From Fibrisoma montanum (GTDB lineage: Bacteria > Bacteroidota > Bacteroidia > Cytophagales > Spirosomataceae), in NCBI RefSeq assembly GCF_003583365.1, contig NZ_QXED01000006.1, forward strand, positions 124,001 through 188,000: a stretch of 64,000 nt of DNA, in the 5' to 3' direction. Below the pieces are notes generated by a model that saw only the letters and a program-made list of their open reading frames with translations, was not told the origin of the DNA and made no database searches. The position numbers were made by a program, and so were the translations under genes. This document shows positions 1 through 8,185 of the stretch, piece by piece (position 1 is the stretch's first letter; the number at the start of each line of letters is the position of its first letter).

Positions 1-1
1 C

Positions 2-253
2 TCGGGGCATACCTCTACAATCTTCCTGATGTTTTTGTGCCTGCGTCGACGGTGGGACAGGTTGTTTGCCCTGGCCGGTTCGTTTGTGGTGGGCCTTCTG
101 CTGTTGATCCAACATGTACACTATACCGTTGACGTAGTGGCTGCCCCGCTCCTAACGTATCTGTTCTTTCGATTGGCCAAACGTATAGCGTTGTCAGGCT
201 GGAACAATACTGCCCCGGTTAAGTCTCCGGAAAGTTCAGCTACAACGGAATAA
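2..253 (+). CDS. PAP2-family phosphatase, C-terminal part (cut by window edge)
   Basis: The reading frame is open from the first bases of the window, so only the last 83 residues are seen. It opens with Ser-Gly-His-Thr-Ser, the SGH motif of the PAP2 (type 2 phosphatidic acid phosphatase) fold. A hydrophobic helix follows, then His-Val-His-Tyr-Thr-Val-Asp, which matches the last catalytic motif (H-Y-x-x-D). A further membrane helix and a short polar tail end the protein. The family hydrolyses lipid phosphates or pyrophosphates at the membrane. The substrate cannot be told from this fragment. Confidence 0.75.
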   Translation, partial: SGHTSTIFLMFLCLRRRWDRLFALAGSFVVGLLLLIQHVHYTVDVVAAPLLTYLFFRLAKRIALSGWNNTAPVKSPESSATTE

Positions 254-790
254 CCCTACTCCCCTCTCTATCCCTACATCTACATTTGACAATTTATTCT
301 CCCGGCAGAAAAATCTGAATCAGCCTGTTCGTAATATTGGCTTAACAAATCGGAAGGTACATATATGCATATAAAATTTTAAATCTATAGTTTTTGTATT
401 TTTTCCGAAAAATTAAGACCGTTTACGAAAAAGATGGGTTCATTTGTAGCCAGCCCCTTTTCTTTGCCAGTTCTAATAAAAACAGCGCTTGAAACTGCAT
501 TTGGTGACTTTTACAGCCTAGATGAATCGATCAAGTGTAGCCGATAAATTAGCTTGCTTCACAGCGCACCCAGTTAACAATTCCTTAAAACAAAACCACA
601 TGAAGAAACAGCCGCTCACTAAAGGAAGGCCATCTGATTAAAGTACCATTAAACAGAAGCCTGCCCGATGGAGCTAACAGCCTAATTTTATAGATTTGGC
701 TTGCTACCCATCGATTAAACAACACGTACAAATCAATCAGTTAATTGCCGGGCTGTTGGTCCGCACAACGGTCCGACCACCGATAACCAG
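254..790. other. AT-rich spacer with no convincing gene
   Basis: About 540 bases lie between the PAP2 gene and the dioxygenase start. No open frame of useful length is present; the ATG at 601 gives only 13 codons. The stretch is clearly richer in A+T than its surroundings. A TAnnTTTG box at 281-288 has no gene behind it, and a second box at 691-698 suits the dioxygenase. A small untranslated RNA is possible but nothing shows one. Confidence 0.5.
691..698 (+). promoter_or_regulatory. Putative Bacteroidota -7 promoter box (TAGATTTG)
   Basis: This is an exact match to the TAnnTTTG -7 element of Bacteroidota sigma factors, 93 bases before the chosen ATG of the dioxygenase. No clear -33 TTG is seen. 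Such 8-mers occur by chance about once per 4 kb per strand, so the position is the main support. It also argues against translation from the TTG at 696, which lies inside the box. Confidence 0.35.
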
Positions 791-791
791 T

Positions 792-1607
792 ATGAGAAAA
801 TTAAACTGCCCGCACTTTACATTAGGAGAATCACTAACGCCCGATCAACGTGATTTTTTTAACAGGCATGGCGTCATTATTTTCCGCAATTTCATAAACC
901 CCGAGACGGTTCAATTATTCATCAGGGAAGTTGACCGCATTGAAAAGCAATGGCTAGCCGAAGATCGCGATAAGGTGAATGGCGTACCGCTGAAATTTGG
1001 TCAGGACGAAGCGGGCAACACCATTATCCAGCGTATGTGCTTCCTGTCGCAATACAGCAATGCCCTCCACGAGTTTCTGCAGGACCCCCGCCTTCAGACC
1101 GTGGTTGAACTCCTACATCCGTACGAAGGCCGCATCGGCGAGGTTGAGAAAGATGGCCTGATTCTGAATCACTACGTCCGGACACCCAACAGTAAGTTTT
1201 CGCAAATGGGCTGGCATACGGATAGCCCGCGCGACATTTTCCTGGGTCAGCGCATCATGCCCATGCTGAACGTTGGCATTCACCTGAATTCAACCCCGTT
1301 TGAAAGCGGTGGCCTGCGGGTGATTCCCGGTACGCACAGGCAGGGTATATTCCGGATGCTGTTCCGCAAACGGTACTTTGTCGACAACAACCCCGACAAA
1401 GACGAAGTTGGTTTTGATATCAATGCCGGCGATCTGACCGTTCATGACGGGCGTTTATGGCACCGGGCGCAGCAGTCGCCCTATTTCGGCGAAGCCAGCC
1501 GCCGTCGGGTCATGTACGTGCCGGTCGTGACGGGTAAGTACATGCCCAAAGACGAGAACAGTAAAACACCGTTCTACCACCGCTTTATCTCTAAAGTTAA
1601 TATTTAA
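792..1607 (+). CDS. Phytanoyl-CoA dioxygenase (PhyH)-family Fe(II)/2-oxoglutarate enzyme
   Basis: A 271-residue protein of usual PhyH size. The iron-binding facial triad is visible: His-Thr-Asp in the GWHTDSP segment near residue 160 and the distal His in the HDGRLWHRA segment near residue 220, followed by basic residues (RRR) that may bind 2-oxoglutarate. These enzymes hydroxylate small substrates using O2 and 2-oxoglutarate; the substrate here is unknown. The start is placed at the ATG at 792. An in-frame TTG at 696 would add 32 residues but falls in the promoter box. A strong hairpin follows, then an SDR in the same direction, so the two may be cotranscribed as an oxidation pair. Confidence 0.8.
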   Translation: MRKLNCPHFTLGESLTPDQRDFFNRHGVIIFRNFINPETVQLFIREVDRIEKQWLAEDRDKVNGVPLKFGQDEAGNTIIQRMCFLSQYSNALHEFLQDPRLQTVVELLHPYEGRIGEVEKDGLILNHYVRTPNSKFSQMGWHTDSPRDIFLGQRIMPMLNVGIHLNSTPFESGGLRVIPGTHRQGIFRMLFRKRYFVDNNPDKDEVGFDINAGDLTVHDGRLWHRAQQSPYFGEASRRRVMYVPVVTGKYMPKDENSKTPFYHRFISKVNI

Positions 1608-1610
1608 CGA

Positions 1611-1666
1611 GTTTTCGGTTTACTGTTTCTGGGGGAAACACAGCCCGGAAACAGTAAACCGAAAAC
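1611..1666. repeat. Long perfect hairpin between dioxygenase and SDR
   Basis: Bases 1611-1629 are the exact reverse complement of 1648-1666 (19 bp). The stem continues inward with one G-T wobble and three G-C pairs to 1633/1644, leaving a 10-base loop. There is no T-run typical of an intrinsic terminator. The right arm ends nine bases before the SDR start codon. The arm contains GTTTTCGGTTTAC, a motif that recurs just upstream of other starts in the window (56954-57028, 61979-61986, 63801-63808). Confidence 0.7.
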
Positions 1667-1675
1667 CATCTTTCC

Positions 1676-2449
1676 ATGCCCTACGCGCTTGTTACGGGAG
1701 CCAGCAAAGGTATCGGCCTGGCCATTGCCGAAGAACTGGCCCGCCGGAAATACAATGTCCTGCTTGTGGCCCGGTCTGCGTCGCTGCTACAGCAACTCGC
1801 GCAACGGCTGACGGCTACCTACGGAGTACAGGCCGATTTTCTTCCCGTTGATCTGGCTACGACCGACGCTGCCCGGCAGATTTTCGACTGGTGCCGCGAG
1901 CGATCCTATTCGGTTCAGCTACTGGTTAACAACGCGGGCTACGGCCTGAGTGGTCCGTTCGACAACTACACGGCGGCCGAGCATACGGATATGATGACCG
2001 TCAACATGACGGCGCTGGTGCAGTTATGCCGGTTGTTTCTCCCCCAGCTTAAAGAGCAGCCCCGCGCCTACATCCTGAATATCGGCAGTTCGGCGGCTTA
2101 TCAGGCAGTGCCGCTGCTGAGTGTTTACGCGGCCTCCAAAGCCTTTGTGGTTAGTTTTAGCCGGGGCCTGCGGCAGGAACTGCGCCGGACGTCGGTGTCG
2201 GTTACGTGTATTTCGCCCGGCGCAACCGACACCGAATTCGTAAACCGGGCGCAGATTGGCGAAAAAGGCCGGAAAGCGGCCCAACAGGTAAACATGACCC
2301 CAGCCGACGTAGCCCGAATGGCCATCGATGCCGCCCTGTCCGGCAAAGGGGAGGTCATAACCGGATTTATCAATAAGCTGGGAGCGTTTGCCGCCTGGCT
2401 TTTGCCCAAAGGGTTCGTCGAACGAACCGCCGGAAGCATCTACGAATAA
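1676..2449 (+). CDS. Short-chain dehydrogenase/reductase (SDR)
   Basis: A 257-residue classical SDR. The N-terminal Rossmann fold carries TGASKGIG (residues 7-14) for NAD(P) binding. NNAGYG stabilises the fold, and the catalytic Ser (IGSS) and Tyr-x-x-x-Lys (YAASK) are present. The basic residue in VARS after the second strand suggests NADP(H) preference. The length suits the family of uncharacterised SDRs related to DltE/YqjQ. It lies 68 bases after the dioxygenase and 62 before the helicase start, all on one strand. The substrate is not predictable. Confidence 0.88.
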   Translation: MPYALVTGASKGIGLAIAEELARRKYNVLLVARSASLLQQLAQRLTATYGVQADFLPVDLATTDAARQIFDWCRERSYSVQLLVNNAGYGLSGPFDNYTAAEHTDMMTVNMTALVQLCRLFLPQLKEQPRAYILNIGSSAAYQAVPLLSVYAASKAFVVSFSRGLRQELRRTSVSVTCISPGATDTEFVNRAQIGEKGRKAAQQVNMTPADVARMAIDAALSGKGEVITGFINKLGAFAAWLLPKGFVERTAGSIYE

Positions 2450-2511
2450 CTTGCGGCACTTTATTTGCACGAATGCCGTTGTACTCCAAGCAGAGTACTT
2501 ATCTCATACGC

Positions 2512-3780
2512 ATGTTATTTTCTGAATTACCACTGATTTCACCCATTCTGACAGCCCTCTCCGAAGAAGGTTATACGAATCCAACCCCCATACAGGAGCA
2601 AGCCATACCGCCCCTGCTAAGCCGCCGGGACCTGCTCGGCTGCGCTCAGACGGGCACCGGTAAAACCGCTGCCTTTGCCATTCCTATCCTTCAGTTGCTG
2701 CACGAAGACCGGAAGCAGCAACAAGGGCCACGACGCATCCGGGCGCTGATTCTGACACCCACCCGCGAATTAGCCATCCAGATCAACGAGAGTTTTGCGG
2801 CCTATGGCCGCCACCTCGACGTTCGGCATACGGTGATTTTCGGGGGCGTTTCGCAGCACGCGCAGGTCAACACCCTTAAGTCAGGGGTTGATATACTGAT
2901 TGCCACCCCCGGTCGCCTGCTCGACCTCATGAGCCAGGGATTCGTTTCCCTGCGGAACATCGATCTGTTTGTGCTGGACGAGGCCGACCGGATGCTCGAC
3001 ATGGGCTTTATTCATGACGTCAAAAAAGTAATTGTCCGTCTCCCCGAACGTCGGCAGTCGCTGTTTTTCTCGGCAACGATGCCACCCGACGTAGCCAAAC
3101 TGGCCGATACGATCCTGAACAAACCCGTAAAGGTTGAAGTAACGCCGGTTTCGTCCACGGCTGATACCATTCAGCAGTCGGTATATTTTGTTGACAAAAA
3201 CGACAAGCGGAAGCTGTTGGTACACGTACTGAACGACAACCGCATTGCATCGGCGCTGGTCTTTGCCCGCACGAAACACGGCGCCGACAAGGTTGCCAAA
3301 GATCTGGTGAAAGCCGGCATCAAGGCAGAAGCCATTCACGGCAACAAGTCGCAGAACGCCCGGCAGCGCGCCCTCAGCAATTTCAAATCGCGACAAACCC
3401 GCGTACTGGTAGCGACGGATATTGCCGCCCGGGGTATTGACGTCGAAGAATTATCGCACGTTATCAACTATGAACTGCCGAACGTACCTGAAACCTACGT
3501 TCACCGCATCGGCCGGACCGGCCGCGCCGGAAACAACGGCGTCGCCCTGTCGTTCTGCGACGAAGAAGAAACCGCTTACCTGAAAGACATCAACAAGCTG
3601 ATCGGCAAGCAGGTACCGGTTGTCAATGATCATCCGTATCCACTGGATGTAGCCGCAGCTACGGTAACGCCCGCTGCCCCGAAACCCGCGCCACGTCCGA
3701 ATTCTGGTCGGGCACCCGGCGCGTCAACTGGTTCAAACAGCCGGAACAGCTCCAGCCGAAACAGGTTCCGCCGGTCCTGA
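2512..3780 (+). CDS. DEAD-box ATP-dependent RNA helicase, RhlE-like
   Basis: A 422-residue helicase that unwinds RNA duplexes in ribosome assembly or RNA decay. All motifs are in order: Q motif (GYTNPTPIQ), Walker A (AQTGTGKT), PTRELA, TPGR, DEAD, SAT, then in the second RecA lobe [10 protein letters not shown] and HRIGRTGR. The tail from about residue 385 is low in complexity (Pro, Ala, then Ser, Asn, Arg) and basic, as in RhlE-type RNA-binding tails. The start is set at the ATG at 2512, just before the conserved N-terminus; an upstream in-frame ATG at 2473 would add 13 poorly conserved residues. Confidence 0.92.
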   Translation: MLFSELPLISPILTALSEEGYTNPTPIQEQAIPPLLSRRDLLGCAQTGTGKTAAFAIPILQLLHEDRKQQQGPRRIRALILTPTRELAIQINESFAAYGRHLDVRHTVIFGGVSQHAQVNTLKSGVDILIATPGRLLDLMSQGFVSLRNIDLFVLDEADRMLDMGFIHDVKKVIVRLPERRQSLFFSATMPPDVAKLADTILNKPVKVEVTPVSSTADTIQQSVYFVDKNDKRKLLVHVLNDNRIASALVFARTKHGADKVAKDLVKAGIKAEAIHGNKSQNARQRALSNFKSRQTRVLVATDIAARGIDVEELSHVINYELPNVPETYVHRIGRTGRAGNNGVALSFCDEEETAYLKDINKLIGKQVPVVNDHPYPLDVAAATVTPAAPKPAPRPNSGRAPGASTGSNSRNSSSRNRFRRS

Positions 3781-3808
3781 CAGGCTGAAACCCGTAAATG
3801 AACTTAAA

Positions 3809-3846
3809 GACTCCACGCCGTTTGCCGGACAAAGCAACGTGGAGTC
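3809..3846. terminator. Hairpin between convergent genes
   Basis: A 9-bp perfect stem (GACTCCACG at 3809-3817, CGTGGAGTC at 3838-3846) with a 20-base loop lies between the helicase and the convergent metallo-hydrolase gene. No strong T-run flanks it. It is placed to act as a bidirectional terminator. Confidence 0.45.
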
Positions 3847-3903
3847 ACTTCGTTGACACCCACCGGTAAATAGCCCGGTGCCAGGTGCGGAGAAAAACGC
3901 GGA

Positions 3904-4686
3904 TTAATACGTAAGCTGGGTTGCAACGCCTGGTCTGAGCCACTGAAACCGCTTGGTTAGTCCTGCCTGGGCCAGCGCCTTCTTAACCTCGGCCGGAGAC
4001 TCTGAGAAATGGGTCCACCCTTCGACATGCACCGGCATTAGAATCGCCTTATCAAACGTTCGGGCGGCTTCTATTGCTCCCTGGGCGTTCATAGTCAGGT
4101 CGATTGGTCCAATCATATCAATTCGGGCGGCACCCAGGTTCAATAAGGCTGCTCCAACCTGAAATTGCCGGGCGATCTGGGATAGTTCCTCGTACCATAC
4201 CGTATCCCCCGAAACGTAAAAAGCGCGACTGTCGGGGTGGTCCTGGCTCAGCACGAAACCCGTCACATGACCACTGTAGGCCTCGGCCCCATGTGGGCCA
4301 TGACGTGCCGGTGTTGCGGTGATGGTTAGCTGCTGGCCGGTTGCGGTCCGAAGCGAGGCCGTTTCCCAACTGGCCAGACCAACTGCATTGGCTCCTAAGT
4401 TCATCGCGCTTTCGGGTGTGGTAAACACCCGGCCAACGGTCGACAGCAAGGCTCGTCCCGTTTCGTCCAAATTGTCGCTGTGCTGTTCGTGGCTGAGTAA
4501 TACCGCATCAATACGGCCCAATGATTCAATTGTTCGGGCTGGATCGGTCGTTTTAGAGAGTGTCACAGGCCCCAGGTGATAATCATTACCCGCAGGATCA
4601 AAGGTCGGATCGGTCAAAAGCCGAAGTCCATCAATCTCAATCAGAACGGTCGGTCCTCCAATCAGCGTAAGTTGTACATGGTTCAT
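3904..4686 (-). CDS. Metallo-beta-lactamase-fold hydrolase, UlaG-like
   Basis: A 260-residue protein starting at the ATG at 4686. It opens with the strand pattern LTLIGGPTVLIEIDG and DPTFD seen in UlaG-type (L-ascorbate-6-phosphate lactonase-like) metallo-hydrolases. The metal motif is visible as SHEQHSDNLD (HxxHxDxxD), with later His in GPHG, Asp in SGDT and His in PVHVEGW. The substrate is unknown. It is divergent from the HxlR regulator, which starts 121 bases away, so the regulator probably controls it. Upstream in-frame codons to 4761 run into that shared promoter region and were excluded. Confidence 0.8.
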   Translation of the reverse strand: MNHVQLTLIGGPTVLIEIDGLRLLTDPTFDPAGNDYHLGPVTLSKTTDPARTIESLGRIDAVLLSHEQHSDNLDETGRALLSTVGRVFTTPESAMNLGANAVGLASWETASLRTATGQQLTITATPARHGPHGAEAYSGHVTGFVLSQDHPDSRAFYVSGDTVWYEELSQIARQFQVGAALLNLGAARIDMIGPIDLTMNAQGAIEAARTFDKAILMPVHVEGWTHFSESPAEVKKALAQAGLTKRFQWLRPGVATQLTY

Positions 4687-4807
4687 TCGTCTGTAGCACC
4701 GGCCGTGGGAGTTGGTTACTGGCCGGGCGATGAACAAAGGTAGCCCACGCCCGGAAACCAAATCCGATCGACACCTGTTGGTAACCAGGATACGTTCTGG
4801 TAACCGG

Positions 4808-5140
4808 ATGACCTACAACGACTTTGAGAACTGCGCGGTGAATATCACCATTGGTATGCTCGCTGGTAAGTGGAAGCCCGTTATTTTACAGCACCTTGCC
4901 GCCGGCGAACTGCGTTTTATCCAGCTGTGGCGCCTACTGCCCCGAGTTTCCAAGAAAGTGCTTCTGGAACAGCTTCGCCAACTGGAAAACGATGGACTGG
5001 TACAACGGCATGAGCACATCAAATTCCCTCCTGAAGTTGGTTACGCCCTGACGGTCAAAGGCGAATCTCTGATCCCCGTTCTACGGCAGATTGACCAATG
5101 GGCCAGGGTAAACCTGGGCGATGTCAAAGTTATGCCTTAA
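4808..5140 (+). CDS. HxlR-family winged-helix transcriptional regulator
   Basis: A 110-residue regulator with the family pattern Cys (residue 9), then GMLAGKWKPVIL, then LRFIQLWRLLPRVSKKVLLEQLRQLE and DGLVQR, which form the winged helix-turn-helix. HxlR/HypR-type proteins often sense electrophiles or disulfide stress through this N-terminal Cys. The divergent metallo-hydrolase is the obvious target. The start is placed at the ATG at 4808, giving the usual family length; an earlier ATG at 4712 adds 32 residues unlike the family. Confidence 0.85.
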   Translation: MTYNDFENCAVNITIGMLAGKWKPVILQHLAAGELRFIQLWRLLPRVSKKVLLEQLRQLENDGLVQRHEHIKFPPEVGYALTVKGESLIPVLRQIDQWARVNLGDVKVMP

Positions 5141-5266
5141 AAGGCCGTCGGTTGTCAACCGGTTGAGCCGACTCTCGATCCTGCCAGCAATGATCGGGTT
5201 CATTGAGCCTCGGCAGTTCAGAAAGTGCGCACATTGGTTTACTTTCCTGCACCATCCGGTACAACC

Positions 5267-6313
5267 TCAACCGACCACATCGTAAATCACGACCGGGAGG
5301 GCTTTGTTTTTGAGCGCTACTTCCCCGATCAGGTTGCAGTTGAACGACTCTTTGACGATCTCCTGAGCGGATTCGGTGATGACGATCTGCCCCGGCTTGG
5401 CAACGGTCTGGAGCCGCTGCGCCATATTGACCGTATCGCCGATGACCGTGTAATCCAGTCGACGCAGGGTAGCCGAGCCGATATTCCCCGACACCATCTC
5501 GCCGGTGTTGATGCCAATTGCTACCTGCGGCCGATAGTCGGGTTTGCTGGGTAGACTCCCTTCAATGGCGGCTACCTGATTCCGAACGGCGAGAGCGGCT
5601 TCAATGGCGCGGTCGAGGTGGTATTCGCCCTGGAACACAGCCATCACCGCGTCGCCGATGAACTTATCGACGTAGCCGCCCTGCGCGATGATTTCCTTCA
5701 CCATCACATCGAAGTAATTGTTGAGCAGCGCCACGACCGTATCGGCCGGTTCGCGCTCGGAAATGGACGTAAACCCACAGATATCGAAGAAAGCAACCGT
5801 AGCCTCGATGGTTTCGCTGGCGGTCAGCGACTGTTCAAACTCCACCCGGCTCATGAACGTCAGCACGCTTTCGTCGACGTACATCCGCAGAATGTTGTTC
5901 TCCTTGATCGCCTGAAGCGTCTGGCGGAGTTGCGCGACGTGCTGAATGGTTTTCTGCATGGTCACCTCCAGATCGTCGAAATTGACCGGCTTGGTCACGA
6001 AGTCAAAGGCACCCCGGTTCATGGCCATCCGGATGTTATCCATGTCGCCGTAGGCCGACACGATTACGGCCTTCAGCACGGGGTTGGTTTCGTTGAGCTT
6101 CACCAGCAGGGTAAGGCCATCCATACCCGGCATGTTTATATCACTGAGTACTACGTCGGTATCGGGGTGTTGCTGAAGTAGCCGTAAGGCCTCGGCACCG
6201 TCGTGGGCGAAAATGAATTCGTACTGTTTTTCGCGGATCTGACGTCTGAACTTCTGTTTGATGAGCAGTTCGAGGTCAGTTTCATCATCGACCACCAGAA
6301 TTTTTGCCTTCAT
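5267..6313 (-). CDS. Response regulator with class IIIb adenylate cyclase output
   Basis: A 348-residue fusion. Residues 1-120 are a receiver: acidic Asp9/Asp10, phospho-acceptor Asp58 (LSDIN), Ser86 and Lys108. A short coiled linker leads to a class III cyclase domain (about 165-348) with metal Asp177 and Asp221, and transition-state residues Asn296 and Arg300. The substrate-selecting pair reads as Lys217 and Thr289, the Lys/Thr signature of class IIIb adenylate cyclases, a class known for bicarbonate stimulation. It should make cAMP under control of phosphorylation. Its start overlaps the stop of the preceding receiver gene by 4 bases, so the two are translationally coupled. Confidence 0.92.
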   Translation of the reverse strand: MKAKILVVDDETDLELLIKQKFRRQIREKQYEFIFAHDGAEALRLLQQHPDTDVVLSDINMPGMDGLTLLVKLNETNPVLKAVIVSAYGDMDNIRMAMNRGAFDFVTKPVNFDDLEVTMQKTIQHVAQLRQTLQAIKENNILRMYVDESVLTFMSRVEFEQSLTASETIEATVAFFDICGFTSISEREPADTVVALLNNYFDVMVKEIIAQGGYVDKFIGDAVMAVFQGEYHLDRAIEAALAVRNQVAAIEGSLPSKPDYRPQVAIGINTGEMVSGNIGSATLRRLDYTVIGDTVNMAQRLQTVAKPGQIVITESAQEIVKESFNCNLIGEVALKNKALPVVIYDVVG

Positions 6314-6684
6314 ACCACGCTTTTAAGTTTTTCTTTGAGCGCCTGAAAGTCGAGCGGTTTGGATAACAAATCATTGGCTCCGAGCGAAATCGCCTGCTGC
6401 CGGGACTGATCATCGCCGTAGGCCGTTACCATCAGTACGGTAGGCGGAGGAGTTGGGTAGTTCGTCCGGATGTGCCGCAGGAGCTCAAAGCCGCTCATTC
6501 CCGGCATGTTGATATCGGACAAGATCAAAACGATTTCTGAGTGATGGGCCGTTAAATAATCAACGGCCTGTTCGCCGGAGTAGCAGAAAGCCAGTTGCAT
6601 TTCGCCGGATCGTACTTCCCGACGGAACCGCTGCTCAAATAACGTCTGTACGTCCGTTTCGTCGTCAACTACCAGTATTTTCAT
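6310..6684 (-). CDS. Single-domain response regulator (CheY-like receiver)
   Basis: A 124-residue receiver with nothing attached. Acidic residues Asp7/Asp8, phospho-acceptor Asp57 (LSDINMPG), the TAYGDD segment and the SKPLD lysine are all present. It has no output domain, so it probably passes or buffers phosphoryl groups, or acts by protein contact. It overlaps the receiver-cyclase start by 4 bases and lies 72 bases after the kinase gene. It is similar to the receiver of the cyclase, which suggests duplication. Confidence 0.92.
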   Translation of the reverse strand: MKILVVDDETDVQTLFEQRFRREVRSGEMQLAFCYSGEQAVDYLTAHHSEIVLILSDINMPGMSGFELLRHIRTNYPTPPPTVLMVTAYGDDQSRQQAISLGANDLLSKPLDFQALKEKLKSVV

Positions 6685-6756
6685 AAAGTGCTGCTATAAG
6701 GGTAAAAATACGAAGGCTTTCTGGTCTTGCTGGTGCAATTCTACGGGAAAGTCCAC

Positions 6757-8121
6757 TTAAACCGGTATGCGAATAATAAATTCCGTTCCTTTTCCCTCCT
6801 CAGTTTCGACCTCCATCGTTCCGCCGTGCCCTTTGGTGATGATGTCAAAGGCCAGCGACAGGCCCAGGCCGGTCCCTTCGCCGGTGGGCTTGGTCGTGAA
6901 AAACGGCTGAAATATTTTTGACCTCACCGAATCAGGAATACCCACTCCGTTGTCGCGCACGCGAATCTCTACGTCCTCATCGCACCGGTTTGTACTCACC
7001 GTTACGGTTGGCTGATACTGGGCATCCGGGTTGCGTTTTTGTTTCTGCTGAACGGCGTAGAAGGCGTTGGTGAACAGATTCAGCAACACCCGGCCCATGT
7101 CCTGCGGCAGTACGTCGACCTTTCCTACGTTTTCGTTGAGATCAGCAACGAGGCTGGCGTTGAAGTTTTTATCCTTGGCCCGCAGCCCGTGGTAGGCCAG
7201 CCGCAGGTACTCGTCGGCGAGGCTGTTGAGATCGGTGGGCTCTTTTCGCCCTGATCCGGCCCGGGAGTGCTGCAGCATGCCTTTCACGATGCTGTCGGCC
7301 CGCTTGCCGTGGTGAGCAATTTTCTGCTGATTCTGCACCAGATCGCTGATGATTCCCCCCACGTAGTCGCGGTCCGAGTCGGATAAGTCGACTTTGGCCA
7401 GCTCGTCGTTGAGTTCCTGGCACAACTCGACCGATACTTCGGCGAAGTTGTTAACGAAGTTGAGCGGATTCTGAATCTCGTGGGCGATACCGGCGGTGAG
7501 CTCCCCCAGCGACGCCATCTTCTCCTGTTGGATCAACTGGGCCTGCGTGGCCCGGAGTTCGGTCAGGGTTTCTTCCAGTTCCTCTTTCTGACGTACCAGT
7601 TCGGCGGTACGTTCGGCGACCATACTTTCGAGCTGGGTATTCTGCGCGGCAATGAGTCGGTTCCGTTCTTCTTCTTCCAGGCGTTTCTGCCGTTCTTTTT
7701 CGAGGGCTTTCTGCTGGCGCTGGGTACTGACCCAGGCCGCAATGACCCAGCCGAACGCCAGCAGTTGCGCCATGTCGAAGTAGTTGTTGTATTTCTTGTC
7801 AAAGGCGGGCGCAACCAGCTCAATGAAATCAACGACGATGTTGACCAGCACCAGGGGGAATACGGCGGAAACGATGTTTCGGGTGGGGCGGAACTCGGGC
7901 CGAGGATAGACAAACCACAGCAAGCCAAGCAGAAACACATGCCAGGCCCACTGAAAAACGTGGTCTTCGTCAATTATGACGTCAACTACCAGGAGGGCAA
8001 GGGCTGCGTACTGGGCCCGGAGCAGCGTACGGTCCCAGAAGGGCGCCAATCCGGTATTCTGGGCAAATTTGCGCAGATGCCGAATCAGAAGAAACGCAAT
8101 CAGAAAAGAATCTATTGACAT
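6757..8121 (-). CDS. Membrane sensor histidine kinase
   Basis: A 454-residue kinase. Residues 1-135 hold four or five membrane helices with little outside the membrane. A charged coiled coil (about 136-195) leads to the dimerisation/phosphotransfer region with His214 in AGIAHEIQNPLNF. An HATPase domain (about 300-454) shows N-box LLNLFTNAFYA, DNGVGIP and GTGLGLSL. It lies just upstream of the receiver genes in the same direction, so they are its likely partners. Its kinase half closely resembles those of the kinases at 8186 and 11516. Confidence 0.92.
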   Translation of the reverse strand: MSIDSFLIAFLLIRHLRKFAQNTGLAPFWDRTLLRAQYAALALLVVDVIIDEDHVFQWAWHVFLLGLLWFVYPRPEFRPTRNIVSAVFPLVLVNIVVDFIELVAPAFDKKYNNYFDMAQLLAFGWVIAAWVSTQRQQKALEKERQKRLEEEERNRLIAAQNTQLESMVAERTAELVRQKEELEETLTELRATQAQLIQQEKMASLGELTAGIAHEIQNPLNFVNNFAEVSVELCQELNDELAKVDLSDSDRDYVGGIISDLVQNQQKIAHHGKRADSIVKGMLQHSRAGSGRKEPTDLNSLADEYLRLAYHGLRAKDKNFNASLVADLNENVGKVDVLPQDMGRVLLNLFTNAFYAVQQKQKRNPDAQYQPTVTVSTNRCDEDVEIRVRDNGVGIPDSVRSKIFQPFFTTKPTGEGTGLGLSLAFDIITKGHGGTMEVETEEGKGTEFIIRIPV

Positions 8122-8185
8122 GCTGTTACCGCTAAGCCAGGTAAGGTAGGTTAATGGTGGCGTACTTGCTTAGCTGGCAGACAAA

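Noticed and set aside
696-791. TTG at 696 as the start of the dioxygenase
   Set aside because: It lies inside a promoter box and adds 32 residues unlike the PhyH family; the ATG at 792 is preferred.
792-1607. The PhyH dioxygenase as the PhnY partner of the PhnZ-like gene at 55306
   Set aside because: PhnY belongs to the same broad family, but the genes are 54 kb apart and the PhyH gene sits with an SDR. Nothing specific links them.
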